From contig JAWQFJ010001130.1 of assembly GCA_034096865.1 (NCBI GenBank), positions 1 through 64,000 on the forward strand: a stretch of DNA of 64,000 bases. Direction: 5' to 3'. The DNA comes from Theodoxus fluviatilis (Eukaryota > Mollusca > Gastropoda > Cycloneritida > Neritidae). The translations under genes and the position numbers were made by a program. The notes under the pieces were generated by a model that saw only the letters and a list, made by a program, of their open reading frames with translations, ran no database searches and was not told the DNA's origin. Below are positions 33,711-45,662 of this stretch, one piece after another (the stretch's first letter is position 1; the number at the start of each line of letters is the position of its first letter).

Positions 33711-35425
33711 AGTACCATGTCTCTGTGGTGAAGTCTTTTTAAAGGATGGTGTTATGGAGCCTCGATGGTTAGATCTTGAAAGGATTTTTTTGCTTTTGTA
33801 AAGCCATATTGTAAGCCATCAGTCAGTTAAGTGTGGTTTTAACACTCACATAGTTCTCTTACTTTTCCACTCAGCATCTAAGGGTTCCACTATGTTTGAA
33901 TAGGAGGCTGTGGCAAAACAGCCTTCACGTCACTTCTTTTCTTGCGTAGTACAGCCTTCCATCCAGGTTACATCTGAAATCATCTACGTATCTTTGCAGC
34001 AATTATTTTCTCCGAATCTAGTTCTTCTCGACAACTTGAAGCTTGATGATTTTTACGTGCCATCCTCCACCGTTGTCTGCTGGGCGAGAAGGCCCAGATC
34101 CCTCGCTCCAAAGTAGAACCTTCCTTGTCAGACGTAGCCTGGGTTCTTGACTGGCGTGTGAGCCACCAGTGTTTAACTTGGACAACCAGACATCTTCTCC
34201 TGTTTCAAGCAAACACACCTCAGTGAATGATCGGTTGGCTGTTCACCTCCTGACCTGAAGCTTAGATTTCGGGCCATTTCAGTGGAACCACTCGGTGCGT
34301 GAAAGCTTTGTTTATCTTCGTTCAGGTTAGCCGGAGTTCTCCGTCCAAGACGAGTATGGTGCTCTCGCTGGCTTAGGGCGATGGAGAATGGACATTTACA
34401 GGGGAGGTCAACTATTTTGCCGACCTGAAAGATAGGATGCCTTTGTTTCGCTCCATCCTCTCCAGTTGTCTTATCGCAGCGAACCCACTGTCACCTCTGT
34501 AAGTGTAGGGGAGAGAATTTCCCTGGGATGATGGAGGTTCCCTTTGTCTTGCAGACCTGATAAAGTTTGTCCAGGGTTAAATTTAGAGTGGAGCTGGAGG
34601 AGTGGTTACTTGATCCATCAGCCAAACATCTCACCTGAATTCCTTCATAGGCTACAGTCTTTTTAAGTGTATCTTGTTGTGCGCGAGGATACACGAAGTT
34701 AACCTAGTCGACGGAGCTGGTTACACGATGTACTTTTTATAACTTTTTACGTCTGTATTACTGCAAGTGAAGTTGCAAGGATTTCTTTCGATTAATTTTC
34801 AATACTGATCTTTTTCATGTGCTCTTTTTGGGATATTGCAATGTAGAAACGATTTTCTGTTGTAACTTGAATCTATGCAGGTTTGGCAATGTTACAACCG
34901 GTCGTGGGAACTTCATTCTTTTGATACGACTACACTGGGGAGATCTACAGACTTAGTCTAGCCAGTATCTGCGCGATTGCCAAGTTACCATGACACTGCG
35001 TGGTATTTACTGTACCTGGTGTGTAGTAAATTCATCATTGGTATCTGGCAGTTCTCCGCTATCTCGAGCTTTCGCCCCGACAGGCTTGGGGTCCTTACGT
35101 TATCAGGATGCAGGGCCCAGACCTTTCTTCAGTGCCATGGCTTCCTGCTGATAGGAATGGTGCTCACACTTAGTTAAAACTCTCTCTTTCAGGTCATTAC
35201 AACCCTCTCTCTTTTTTGGACTCTCTCCCCTTTGTGACCTCTTCTGCCTCTCCCTTGCAGATTGTGTGTATCCGTTTGTTTGTGTTTTTATCTGTCCGCC
35301 TTTTCATGTCTTTTTTCCTTTCTTGTCTTTCTTCCTTTCTTGTCTTTCTTCCTTTCTTTTTCCATCTTGACTTTTTCTTCATCATTCCCCCTCATTCTAC
35401 TTTTAAATATTCTTATTTCCATATC

Positions 35426-35428
<3 letters not shown>
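33711..35428. other. No gene confirmed; exon-like stretches on the minus strand
   Basis: On the minus strand CTCCCCTACACTTACAG (acceptor, ending about 34496) is followed by 72 bases open in one frame (GDSGFAAIRQLERMERNKGI) and a GT donor after TTTCAG (about 34424). Another stretch (34730-34660, VYPRAQQDTLKKTVAYEGIQ) ends in CAG/GTGAGA. They could belong to one minus-strand gene, but the phases and the rest of the gene are not established. 35180-35400 is CT-rich. Confidence 0.25.

Positions 35429-35429
<1 letters not shown>

Positions 35430-35505
<76 letters not shown>
35430..35505. repeat. (CT)n microsatellite
   Basis: About 37 CT units just upstream of the LINE at 35550. Confidence 0.97.
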
Positions 35506-35507
<2 letters not shown>

Positions 35508-35549
35508 ATGTTGGAACATAGAGGTCTTTCTTCGAGCTAAGTGAACCTA

Positions 35550-36520
35550 GCTTTGTGCAGCACGTTTTCTCCTTTGACGTTTGTTATTTGGTTGAGACCT
35601 TCACCTCAGCTGACTTTGATTTTGACATATACTTTTGTGACTATTTTGTGTTTCATTCCCCGGCAGTCAAGTTATCCCATCAAGGAAGACGATCCGGGGG
35701 AGTGGTTACCATCGTCAAGAAGTCATTCTCAAATACCGTGTGTCAGTTGCCTTGTGTTTATGACAATACGATTGCTCTTTAATTTGGTAGCATTGCACAA
35801 GGGGAATTAATTTTGGTCTCTGTCTACATTCTACATTCTCCTTATTATAAAGATAAGGAGATAAAATGCAATTTGATGTTGCTAGAAGAAGTATTGCTTG
35901 ACATTCAAGAAGCACACCTTCACGCAAACATCGTAATATGCGGCGATTTGATAGGTGTAAGTGGTTTGCGCACTCATCAAGCGTTTGGTGGAGATGATAC
36001 GCAATGTCCATTCTGTAGAGATCAAGTAGAAGACGAAGCTCACTTTCTGTTAGAATGTGGTATTTATCAGGATCTCAGAGAGAAGTACATAGAAAGATAT
36101 AGTCAATATATAAATTCCAGAAGTTTCAAATTTTTTATTGATGGACGAGGGATATATCAAACAAAAAATACGGCAATTTTGATTCACTATGCGCTGAAAC
36201 GTCACCTTTAGCGCCTCCAAGAAGAGGAGTAATTCAGCGGTAGTGCAAGAGCATATCGAAAATGCCCCTTTTCCATTAATAACTGCTGGTGTATCTATAG
36301 TAGCGCATGTGACAAGGAAAAGCTCCCAACAGCTCGTGTTCCCAAACCCCCCCACCCCTTCTCAACAACCCTTACCTGATGTCCTTTGTTCCAGAGAAAA
36401 TATATTTAAGTATGGTTATTTTTCTTCTACCTTCATGTAATCACTCGAAATTTACTGTCCATTTCTGACTGTGCTTGTAAATTCTGTAAAGATTGTTTTG
36501 GGCCGTCGGCCTCGCAATAA
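35550..36520 (+). mobile_element. Internally deleted LINE: endonuclease fused to C-terminal zinc knuckle
   Basis: In one plus frame the sequence encodes an APE-type endonuclease of non-LTR retrotransposons: YLVETFTSADFDFD, DYFVFHSPAVKLSH, GRRSGGVVTIVKK, a TAA stop near 35780, then SVYILHSPYYKDKEI, MLLEEVLLDIQE and VICGDLIG. Immediately after this catalytic GDL segment it continues with CPFCRDQVEDEAHFLLEC, the knuckle normally placed after the reverse transcriptase, and ends at 36211. The whole RT is missing, so the copy arose by an internal deletion that kept the frame. The 3' UTR has GGGCCGTCGGCCT and an AATAA-like signal before a TA tail at about 36522. It is dead because of the in-frame stop and the missing RT. 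Confidence 0.85.
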
Positions 36521-36521
36521 G

Positions 36522-36529
36522 GTTATATA

Positions 36530-36598
<69 letters not shown>

Positions 36599-36629
36599 GT
36601 CTCGCTGTCTGTCTCGCTGTCTGTCTGTC

Positions 36630-36711
<82 letters not shown>
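36522..36711. repeat. (TA)n-(GTCT)n-(CT)n compound microsatellite at LINE 3' end
   Basis: TA to 36597, then TCTCGC and GTCT units, then CT. It starts directly at the LINE tail. Confidence 0.96.
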
Positions 36712-36714
<3 letters not shown>

Positions 36715-37032
36715 CTTCACCTCCTTCACCTCCCTCCATAGCAACGGAATGAAATGGGACTCTTTGATGCGGAGCTGATTGCTGGAGGCATCACTTCTCA
36801 CTCTGATCTTCATTTGGGGTAAAGAGCTGAATTGTGGAGTTAGTGGCTGAAGTGTTTGTTGCTGGCCATGATGAGGGGAAGGATATTGCTGCTTATCTCC
36901 CTTGAGACATGCGCAGACGTTGCATCACCGCAGCGTGGCGCCCTGGCGCAAACATGGCCGCCAGATAAGGGCGATAACTGTGGTCGGGTCTTTGGGTGTA
37001 GGTGCCTGTCTGGTTTGGAGTGCGTGAGTCAG

Positions 37033-37037
<5 letters not shown>

Positions 37038-37111
<74 letters not shown>
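37038..37111. repeat. (GA)n microsatellite
   Basis: About 37 GA units. Just upstream (36905-36970) is a short GC-rich stretch with CATGCGCAG and ATGGCCGCC; no gene is attached. Confidence 0.96.
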
Positions 37112-37113
<2 letters not shown>

Positions 37114-38930
37114 GTGTGTCGCGCATTAGTGAATGGACGTATCTCTATGGGTTGATATGATCTGCATGACCTTGTGGATCTTAAAATGAACGCGCAAGGG
37201 TATTATATGTAGATGATAAACATGGACAGTTTTTGTTTTAAACAAGAGGTTCCTCCTATTTTGCAAGTAAACCCTAGTCACCTGTCTAAACTGCAGCTTG
37301 CGCGCTTCCATAATCGTGAAGTCAAAGTTCCATTCAGTTCGAAAGTTTCGGTCACAACTTCAAGAGTAATTCCTGATATGTTTCGTCTGTTAATCCATGG
37401 GTACTTAACCTAACTATTGAATACGATGTATTTTCCTGGCCCTGGGGACCTTCTTGGCTGGCCATCTGCCCGACTTTTCTACACGTACTCGTTCGCTGAG
37501 CCGTGTGGTCGCCCTGAAGTACTTGTACAAACACACACACTTTCACGGGCTTGGCCACTTGAGGTAAGCCGGCGTGTTGTCAGGTAAGTTTGGACACAAG
37601 GAAATCCACCGGTAAAACGCCTCCTCGCCTGTGGAGGCGACCAAGCTTACGACTGTACACTCCACCAAAGCTGCTCTTAGCTCTCGCTTTGTTTACCCGC
37701 GTTACTTCCGGAAGGAAGGTAGGCCGACCAACTGTCCACTCCCTCTCGTTGTCGGTCTTCTGTCATGGGGGGATTTTTTTTTTTTTTGGAGAGAAATAAT
37801 TTTTCATTATAAAATTGGAAGACGAAGTTGCTACAGCTTGATGCAGATTCATAAAAGGTGGTGGAATCGCTTGCCTGCGTGAACTTGTCCACAGTTTGTG
37901 GTTGCATGTGGACTGTGGAACTTGGCCAGGCAGATAGGTTAAGTGTAACGAGATATTCCTTGCAGTGAGATGCATGAATAGAAAATGGTGTGTAAGGGAG
38001 GCATCCTGTGAAGGAGATGAACGTTTTCATTTTCTTAATAAGTAGCACATTCCTCACTCCGGTAGCTGATAATGATTGAAAACGTTTCCATGGATTCGTT
38101 GTCTAATTGAAAGAGCAGCAGCTGTGGAAAGAAAAAAACGGCGAGTGGTACTTCTCACTCCTTTGCCACTGCCTTCTTCGTGTCGTGGTCATCCAGCTGA
38201 CCTAACATGATGGTCGACAGCGCAAACTCAATGTGCTATCACGTGCAAGCTCCCTGCCTGACATCCTCAACCAAACAGCGGAGCATTAGGCAGCAGTGGG
38301 ATTTATGACTTCAGCACAGGATAGGAAGTCAAAGCGGAGAACTGGTGGGGTGTGGGAGGACAGTACAGGGCATGGCAGTGGGTGGGGGTCATACATTTCA
38401 GACATTATTTTGTGTATGTTTTCATGGCATTGGTCGCTCTATGTCAACACTACTGAATGCACCACTGACAGAGCGCCAGTTTTCAGGCAGGCGAGGACGG
38501 CGGCCTAAGAGGCTGTATGTAGAGAGGATTCCGTGCGCCTTTCAACGCCTTCCTAAAGGCGTCGCCTTCACACAGCTCTCTGTTGGTTTCAACTCGCCAG
38601 ACGCTCGCAACATTTTCGAGGTGGCTTCCAAAAACAACAGTGAAACGTGGGCTCCCGAAAGAGCATACCTTGCCTCATAAATAGCTAAGCTGTCGCTGTG
38701 AGAGAAACTCCATGGCTTGAACCAGCGTGGCTGCTGGCCCTGGGGCCAGAAGTGCGTACAACTCGTGCAAGTGTGCACTGACGTGGAAGCACTCCATGTG
38801 TTCGAGGTACGAATGTAAATAGACATTGAGTGTATACAGCGGTTTGTGAGCTAGGCATGCACCGTCAATGTTGAATGGCTGCACCGCAGGAGAAAGAGGA
38901 AGTGGAGAGAACAAAAGGAACGTTGAAACA
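37112..38930. other. No gene recognised
   Basis: Unique-looking DNA. A plus frame ending at 38680 (LYVERIPCAFQRLPKGVA) is not repetitive but matches nothing I know. A 12-base T run lies at 37778-37789. Confidence 0.45.
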
Positions 38931-39240
38931 AACAAATGAATGAATGAATAAATGAACGACTTTCAACGTATACAAGTTGTGAATAAGACAAGTTTGGCCT
39001 GACGAAAAGTCTAATGGAAGTCTTGTCATTCACTCTAAAAGTTGAAGCGCACTTGCACTCTTATATTATCTTCTTGAATAGGTATTTAGCACAAAAAAGG
39101 AATGAATGCAGGAATGACTAATGAATGAATGAATTTATCCAAGAATAGTTTTGAAAAAGATGAGTTTGCTCTGACAGGCAGACTCATAAGAGTCATGTCA
39201 CGCAATTGTAAAGGTTGAAGCACAAACATTATATACCTGT
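38931..39240 (+). repeat. Two diverged tandem copies of an about 170-bp repeat
   Basis: Each starts with AATGAATGAATGAAT (38936, 39118) and continues with GACAAGTTTGGCCTGACG against GATGAGTTTGCTCTGACAG, then CTTGTCATTCACTCTAAAAG against CATGTCACGCAATTGTAAAG, then GTTGAAGC. On the minus strand this would read as an element with a GAAT-type (ATTC) tail. Confidence 0.65.
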
Positions 39241-39423
39241 ACTGTGCAATTTTACTAGGCGTCGACCGAAAAAAAAGCTGAAAAATGAAAGGAGAACAGA
39301 GCGCTGAAGCATCAGCCTATGCAAAACAAGACCCTCATCACCCCCCTGATAGCATAAAACGCCTGATTCCCTCGAATAGGAGAAAGTGTCCCTCATTCAG
39401 TATTACTCATCAGTCATAACTGG

Positions 39424-39599
39424 ATCCCCCTGCGGGTCGGGGGCAGCAATGGAGACCCACCGTGTCTCTCGACGCGACTCATAAAAGGCGAATGCCTAGG
39501 AAAATCCAGACTAGACTACCTCTTATTCTAATCATTTCCAGTACTTGTCGTAATAATTGGCCGTACAGAGCCTACAGAGGCTAATAGACCGTAAAACTC

Positions 39600-39638
<39 letters not shown>

Positions 39639-39642
39639 ACAT
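39424..39642 (+). repeat. Dispersed GGGTTGGGGG-family repeat, copy 5
   Basis: CCCCCTGCGGGTCGGGGGCA, GACCCACCGTGTCTC, ATAAAAGGCGAATGCC and GGCCGTACAGAGCCTACAG then CTAATAGACCGTAAAACTC, ending in a CAT tract (39600-39638). Confidence 0.88.
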
Positions 39643-39959
39643 CATAACTGGAACCATTTCATAGCAATGGATGATGACGTGACTCCGTTCAAGTGAGCAC
39701 AGAAAAGTTTTCTTTCAAAACGACTCATCGCTTGGATCACAAAGAATGAAAATTATGAACACGGAAATCTTCCACTAAAAAGTATCTGTCAGGCGAAAAA
39801 CATACTTCCGTACATATACATGTATATGTGTTACGCCGCAGATTTTATTGGTCGAAGATTCGCGCTATGTCTGTGTAATACAAGCGACCCTTTGGAAAGA
39901 AAAGCTTACTAGTTATGTTTCGACATACAAAGGACGCAGGAACTCAGATGTTTCAAAAG

Positions 39960-40770
39960 CCAGCCAGGAGCAGTCTGCCGTGATAGAAATGGTAGGTAGA
40001 CTGCAAAGCCAGCCAGCCAGGAGCAGTCTGCCGTGATAGAAATGGTAGGTAGACTGCAAAGGCAGCCAGCCAGGAGCAGTCTGCCGTGATAGGAATGGTA
40101 GGTAGACTGCAAAGTCAGCTTGCCAGGAGCAGTCTGCCGTGCTAGAAATGGTAGGTAGACTTCAAAGCCAGCTTGCCAGGAGCAGTCTGCCGTGCTAGAA
40201 ATGGTAGGTAGACTGCAAAGCCAGCTTGCCAGGAGCAGTCTGCCGTGATAGAAATGGTAGGTAGACTGCAAAGTCAGCTTGCCAAGAGCAGTCTGCCGTG
40301 ATAGAAATGGTAGGTAGACTGCAAAGTCAGCCAGCCAGGAGCAGTCTGCCGTGATAGAAATGGTAGGTAGACTGCAAAGTCAGCTTGCCAAGAGCAGTCT
40401 GCCGTGATAGAAATGGTAGGTAGACTGCAAAGTCAGCCAGCCAGGAGCAGTCTGCCGTGATAGAAATGGTAGGTAGACTGCAAAGTCAGCTTGCCAGGAG
40501 CAGTCTGCCGTGCTAGAAATGGTAGGTAGACTGCAAAGTCAGCTTGCCAAGAGCAGTCTGCCGTGATAGAAATGGTAGGTAGACTGCAAAGCCAGCCAGC
40601 CAGGAGCAGTCTGCCGTGATAGAAATGGTAGGTAGACTGCAAAGTCAGCCAGCCAGGAGCAGTCTGCCGTGATAGAAATGGTAGGTAGACTGCAAAGTCA
40701 GCTTGCCAAGAGCAGTCTGCCGTGATAGAAATGGTAGGTAGACTGCAAAGCCAGCTTGCCAAGAGAAAGG
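39960..40770. repeat. 53-bp minisatellite, 15 copies
   Basis: GAGCAGTCTGCCGTG recurs exactly every 53 bases from 39968 to 40710, and a partial copy ends the array. The unit includes ATAGAAATGGTAGGTAGACT and GCAAAG. Variation is confined to a few sites: CCAGCCAGG, CTTGCCAGG or CTTGCCAAG at one spot, and GTGATAG or GTGCTAG at another. The alternation of these variants suggests recent duplication of two- and three-unit blocks. Minus frames (LLLASWLCSLPTISITADCS) are open only because the unit lacks stops. Confidence 0.97.
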
Positions 40771-41178
40771 AAGAAAGGCAGGCGAGAAAGAAAGGGGAAA
40801 CATCCCTCTTTCTGGTCTTTCCGCCAGACAAGCAAGTCTTCGGAGTGGTGGAATCGACCCGCCTTGAAGCTAGCTGGCAGTCCAAGACTTCCTGGAAAGG
40901 GGGATAGGAGAGGGGAGGGGCAAGGGGATGGGGATAGAGGAAGAGGGCAAAGAAAAATGCGAAAAGGGAAAGGGGGGGTGGTTGTGTAGAGGGGAGGAAG
41001 GGGAAGAGACAGGGACGGGATGGGAGCGGAAGTTAAGGCGTTATCAGGCGAAGGAGACATGCTTTCTATCTCTCTCTATTCAATTTGCACTGCTCCAGGG
41101 ACAGTGTCTGGCAAGAAACAAATGGAAAGGAGATGTGGGGAAAGAAATGAAGGGGAGGGTGAGGGACAAGGTGGGGGT

Positions 41179-41180
<2 letters not shown>
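40771..41180. other. Purine-rich, no gene recognised
   Basis: AG- and GGGA-rich from 40755 onward. Frames are compositional. Confidence 0.5.
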
Positions 41181-41230
<50 letters not shown>

Positions 41231-41253
41231 TTGTGTGTGTGTGTGTGTGTGAG
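41181..41253. repeat. (GA)n-(GT)n microsatellite
   Basis: GA to 41229 then GT. Confidence 0.95.
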
Positions 41254-41423
41254 TGCAGGAGGTGGGGCTTGGAAGTGGGGTTTCGGGGGTTGAGAGGGGA
41301 TTTGGAGAAGGGTGGGGGAGGAGTTACTGCTCCTAGGGGACAGGAGTGGGGAGAGCTCTCTGGCTGCCAAAGGCAAACCCCGAGGCCCCACTCAACCGCT
41401 GACGTGACGAGGAATTCTCCCTG

Positions 41424-41500
41424 CAGACGAAGTTTGCCTGCTTCCAGTCGATCAAGCCTTGTGACGGCTTCTTGAAAGACAAGACGCTGCTTCATCCCTT
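41424..41500 (+). CDS. Candidate exon, unknown protein
   Basis: AATTCTCCCTGCAG (acceptor, ending about 41424) precedes an open stretch reading TKFACFQSIKPCDGFLKDKT and LLHPF, after which GTGTGTG begins a microsatellite that could contain the donor. It is short, unrecognised and may be chance. Confidence 0.2.
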
Positions 41501-41634
41501 TGTGTGTGTGCGTTGTGTGTGTTTTGTGTGTGTGTTTTGTGTGTGTGTGTGTGTTTTGTGTGTGTGCGTGTTTTGTGTGTGTGTGTGTGTGTTGTGTGTG
41601 TGTGTTTTTTGTGTGTGTTTTTTGTGTGTGCGAG

Positions 41635-41665
<31 letters not shown>

Positions 41666-41770
41666 GAGTGTGTGTGTTGTGTGTGTGCTTTGTGTGTGCT
41701 ATGTGTGTGTGCTATGTGTGTGTTTTATGTGTGCGTGCGTGTTGTGTGTGTGTTGTGCGTGTGTGTGTTA
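41501..41770. repeat. (GTGTGTTTT)n-like degenerate GT tract
   Basis: GT runs punctuated by TTTTGTG, TTGTG and CTATG. An irregular higher-order unit of about 20-27 bp is visible. Confidence 0.93.
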
Positions 41771-42111
41771 CCTTTATCGATGAAACTTTAGTTTTGGGCA
41801 CTGCAGTAGAGGTGGCCATTATCACAATCGGATGTCATGTCGTCGTTGGTCATGCTTTTCATTAGCAGTGTCATCACCTTCATTGTGAATCTCGTCATCA
41901 GTCAGTATCACGCCATCATTCTGTGATGCAATAGTCATTGTCATTACAGATATTGTCATATTATAGAATGTTTTTCATTGTCGAAAGAGGCCGCAACCAT
42001 TCGTGTGACTTTAATTTTCCCTGAATCTAATAGAAACGGATAGGAGCATTGTCATCGTCGTAATCATCGTGTTAAGTGCATTTGCTTGTTAAAATGTGTG
42101 TATGACTACCC
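41771..42111. other. No gene recognised
   Basis: Rich in CATC/GTCATCA words, with no coding signal. Confidence 0.5.
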
Positions 42112-42200
42112 GCGCGCGCACACTCACATTTACGCACACAACACACACACGCGCGCGCGCGTGCACATACACGCACAGCACACACACACACACACAAACA

Positions 42201-42273
<73 letters not shown>

Positions 42274-42277
42274 AACA

Positions 42278-42340
<63 letters not shown>

Positions 42341-42361
42341 GCGCGCGCACACACACACACT
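42112..42361. repeat. (CA)n with CG blocks
   Basis: CA tract with CGCGCG blocks at both ends (about 42112 and 42338) and AAACAAGCACAC interruptions; could adopt Z-DNA. Confidence 0.95.
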
Positions 42362-43420
42362 CAAATGGTCGTGCGCAAGTCTTTGTGGGTGCATGTCGTC
42401 ACGTGATTATTTTCATCTGATTGTATGATTTTGCATGTTGTGTCCGAAAACTTCTCTGCAATTTCCTGATCTCCACGGTGTTCTAGTAACAGCCGAAGGG
42501 GCATAAAAATGTGTTGACAGTTTTATGGCGATATTCCAAATCGCCTCGTGTGTTGAGTTAATTTTTTACCCCCACCAAACTGCCTTTTATGTTCGTCGCC
42601 ACCGCCGTGAGATTTCGTGTGAAACCCCGAATTTGCACTCAGGCCGCGACCTCCGTGTCAGACAGAGCTCATGGAATATGTATGATTGCATCCCTGAGTT
42701 AATGACTTCCCAGACGAGCTTGGAGCGCCACGCGTGCAAACTTAATTGGCTGCAGGGAAGAAAGTGGAAAGGAATTCGCTAAAGAAAGCACTGAAGCATC
42801 GCTGAGAAGCCGAGTAGATGATTTTCATTGCTAATCGATGCGTTATTACTCTAGCATACTCCTCACAAATGTCTCAACTCATTCTTGTCAAGCCCCGCAT
42901 CGCGACAAACTATTCAAACTATTTGTCTAACGGCCAAACATGGCGGACAGAGAGGGACTCCAGACGGCGCCAATGGAGGAAAGAGAAACCCCTAGGGATA
43001 CATGATGCGTCTCGAGGCCCCTTTTCCTCGCTGCAGCTACGTGATAGGCTGTTGGTGACATGTAGGGTTCTTTGTCTCTCCTGTTCTTCCCGGGGTCCAG
43101 CCTGCTCCTCAGAGCCTCGGAATGGATGTCATGTCTTGCGGCCGCTGCCACGGTGGGGTCTCCATTGTTCTTGGAGAGAAATACGGCATCGGCGGGCAGG
43201 CGGCCTGGGAATTCCTGGTCGCAGGGAGGCAGCGAGGATGGAGTGGGTGGCACCAACGGCTATCTTGCCAGGCGTTCTCCCCAGTGCCTGACTACAATAG
43301 GAGGCTTGCTGGCTTTGGGGGAAAGGTCGCCATCCGTGGCCTTCACCAGGGCGCCTCGAGAACAATCCTCCAGTTCGGAGGTTGTTGGTATTTAGGAAGG
43401 AGTGTCACAACAAGAGTGAT
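42362..43420. other. No gene confirmed; GC-rich island-like stretch
   Basis: 42900-43380 is GC-rich with frames of 107-157 codons on both strands and no recognised domain. AACATGGCGGACAG at about 42948 resembles a YY1-type core-promoter motif. Could be a promoter or an exon, unproven. Confidence 0.3.
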
Positions 43421-43424
43421 TGCA

Positions 43425-43446
43425 TGTGTGTGTTTGTGTCTGTGTT

Positions 43447-43510
<64 letters not shown>

Positions 43511-43552
43511 CGTGCGTTTGTGTGTGTGTGCGTCTGTGTGTGCGCGTGTGTA
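43425..43552. repeat. (GT)n microsatellite
   Basis: GT with GC and TTT interruptions; pure from about 43452 to 43506. Confidence 0.95.
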
Positions 43553-43718
43553 CGCGTCCTGGCACTCATTTGATTCGAATTGACTAAAAGTAATGACGTA
43601 TTGGCTATTCCCTCGAAGTAAGTTCATAGCAGCACAAGCAGGAATACAGAATATCACACGTATTGGTTTTCTTTCTCTCTTCTCCTCCCCCCCCCCTTCC
43701 CCCTCCCCCCTCATTTTT

Positions 43719-44586
43719 GACTCACATGCGAAGCAAAAGTGAGTCTATGTACTGAGCCGTGTCGTCCGTCCGTCCGGGCGTCCGTCCGGGCGGGCGGGCG
43801 GGCGGGCGTCCGTAAAAAACTTAAACGTTGGATTTTTCTCGGAGGCTATTAAGTCTATCAACACCAAATGTGGCATGATGGTGTATGATGACAATGCCTC
43901 AAAAAACATACATAGTGACTTGACCTTGCTTCAAGGTCAAGGTCACAGGAGCCATAAATGTGGTCTCAAAAACAGTCATTTTTCACATTTTCCCAATTTT
44001 CTCCCACGTTATTGAGAATGGCGACCTTAGCTACAAGTGGTATATAGGTAAAGCAAGCCCTATCTTTTGATACCAGTTTGGTTGACCTTGCTTCAAGGTC
44101 AAGGTCACAGGAGCTCTTCAAAGTTGGATTGTATACATATTTTGAAGTGACCTTGACCCTGAACTATGGCAGATAACTGTTTCAAACTTAATAATTATGT
44201 GGGGCACATGTTATACTTTCATCATGAGACACATTTGGTCACATATCATCAAGGTCAAGGTCACTTTGACCCTTATGAAATGTGACCAAAATGGGGTAGT
44301 GAACCACTAAAAGTGACTATATCTCATGGTAGAAAGTGCCAATAAGCACCATTGTGCTTCCTATGTCTTGAATTAACAGCTTTGTGTTGCATGACCTTGG
44401 ATGACCTTGACCTTGGGTCAAGGTCACATGTATTTTGGTAGGAAAAATGTGTAAAGCATTTCTTTGTGTATGATGTCATTGGTAGGTTTAGTTGTTTGAC
44501 CTTGACCTTGAAGGTCACCTGAATGTCAAGGTCATATAAAGGTCAAGGTCAAGCATGTGAGTCGTATGGGCTTTGCCCTTCTTGTT
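43719..44586. repeat. AAGGTCA-rich dispersed repeat element
   Basis: Between GACTCACATGC (43719) and the inverted GCATGTGAGTC (44554) lies non-coding DNA with about 19 copies of AAGGTCA or TGACCTT, often as TTCAAGGTCAAGGTCA or TGACCTTGACCTTG. The 5' end also has GTCCGTCCG and GGGCGGGC runs. The end reads GTATGGGCTTTGCCCTTCTTG with an internal stem GGGC/GCCC. I associate this type with gastropod and other molluscan genomes. The short inverted ends suggest a non-autonomous DNA element, but no target duplication is resolved. Confidence 0.7.
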
Positions 44587-45578
44587 TGCAAATGCTTTCC
44601 GAATGGAAGAGTCTTATTCGAAATGAATGAATTACTTAAATCTGCCATACATACATGTATATCTTTCAAGGGACGGAGTTTATGCTCGTAACGGTCTTTT
44701 GGGGTGTCACTTTCTCATGTGTGAGATGTAGGATTTTAAGAAGCGGTTGCAAGGATTTGAAAGCAGTGTTAGACGAGGTTTCTAGTGAAGCCGAGGAGAG
44801 ATTGTAGTTTTTCGTTTAACTCTTTTTATCTCACTTTGCGCTGCAGACGAGATCAAATTTACATGCGCAACTGCCTTCCCCAGCAAACTCCAACTGCCCT
44901 CCTTCGCTTTTATGCTTCAGCTGTTTCCGTCTGACAGAATATTTCTCCTTTAGAGGATCAAATATCCACTGGAAGCTCTTTTTTCTTTCCACAAGCGTAT
45001 CGTCCTTCAGCCCAAGTAGCATTACAACTACATTCAGGCACGACCTGCAGAAGGGTGCGCAGTGTGTGAGCGCGCAAGACGCCAGACTTTCATCTTGCAC
45101 GCCATCAGGCAGCAGTGCTGCACAGTTGCAGGAGCTGCTGGAGCTGAGGAAATGGCGACATTTTGGAATTCCTGGAAGAACGAGAAAACTTGCGAAGCTT
45201 TGAAGTCTCTCTCTTGCAGACTGGCGAGGCGTAGGCTGAAGCTCTTCCAAGATGTCTTTGAAGTTCGATCGAGATGGTTCAGTGGCTTCAATTTTACCCC
45301 CTCGAGTCATGCTAATCATGTGGGTCACTAGGTCACGCGTTGAATTAGGGAGGAAATTAGAATCCACTTAGAGGCCCCTTTTGGCTTTGAGATACTATCT
45401 GCCCGCAAAGTAAGCCTGCTTTCTATTCCGTCCCCCATGAAATGGGATGCGTGTCCTTGAAATCTAGCTTGTATGAAATAAGCCTGCAGTACATGTTATG
45501 GAGGGCGTGGTGTATTTATGCTGTGTGCGTGCATGTGAGTACATGCATGCGTATGTGGAGTTGGGGTTTGGGGTGGGG

Positions 45579-45582
<4 letters not shown>
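44587..45582. other. No gene confirmed; 178-codon minus frame
   Basis: The minus frame at 44831-45367 is not a simple repeat and includes FKDILEELQPTPRQ, SCNCAALLPDGVQ and QWIFDPLKEKYSVRRKQLKH. I recognise no domain, and overlapping plus frames are also open, so coding status is undecided. Confidence 0.25.

Positions 45583-45659
<77 letters not shown>
45583..45659. repeat. (GA)n microsatellite
   Basis: About 38 GA units. Confidence 0.97.

Positions 45660-45662
<3 letters not shown>

Noticed and set aside
39960..40770. CRISPR-like array
   Set aside because: Units are fully repeated with no unique spacers; it is a minisatellite.
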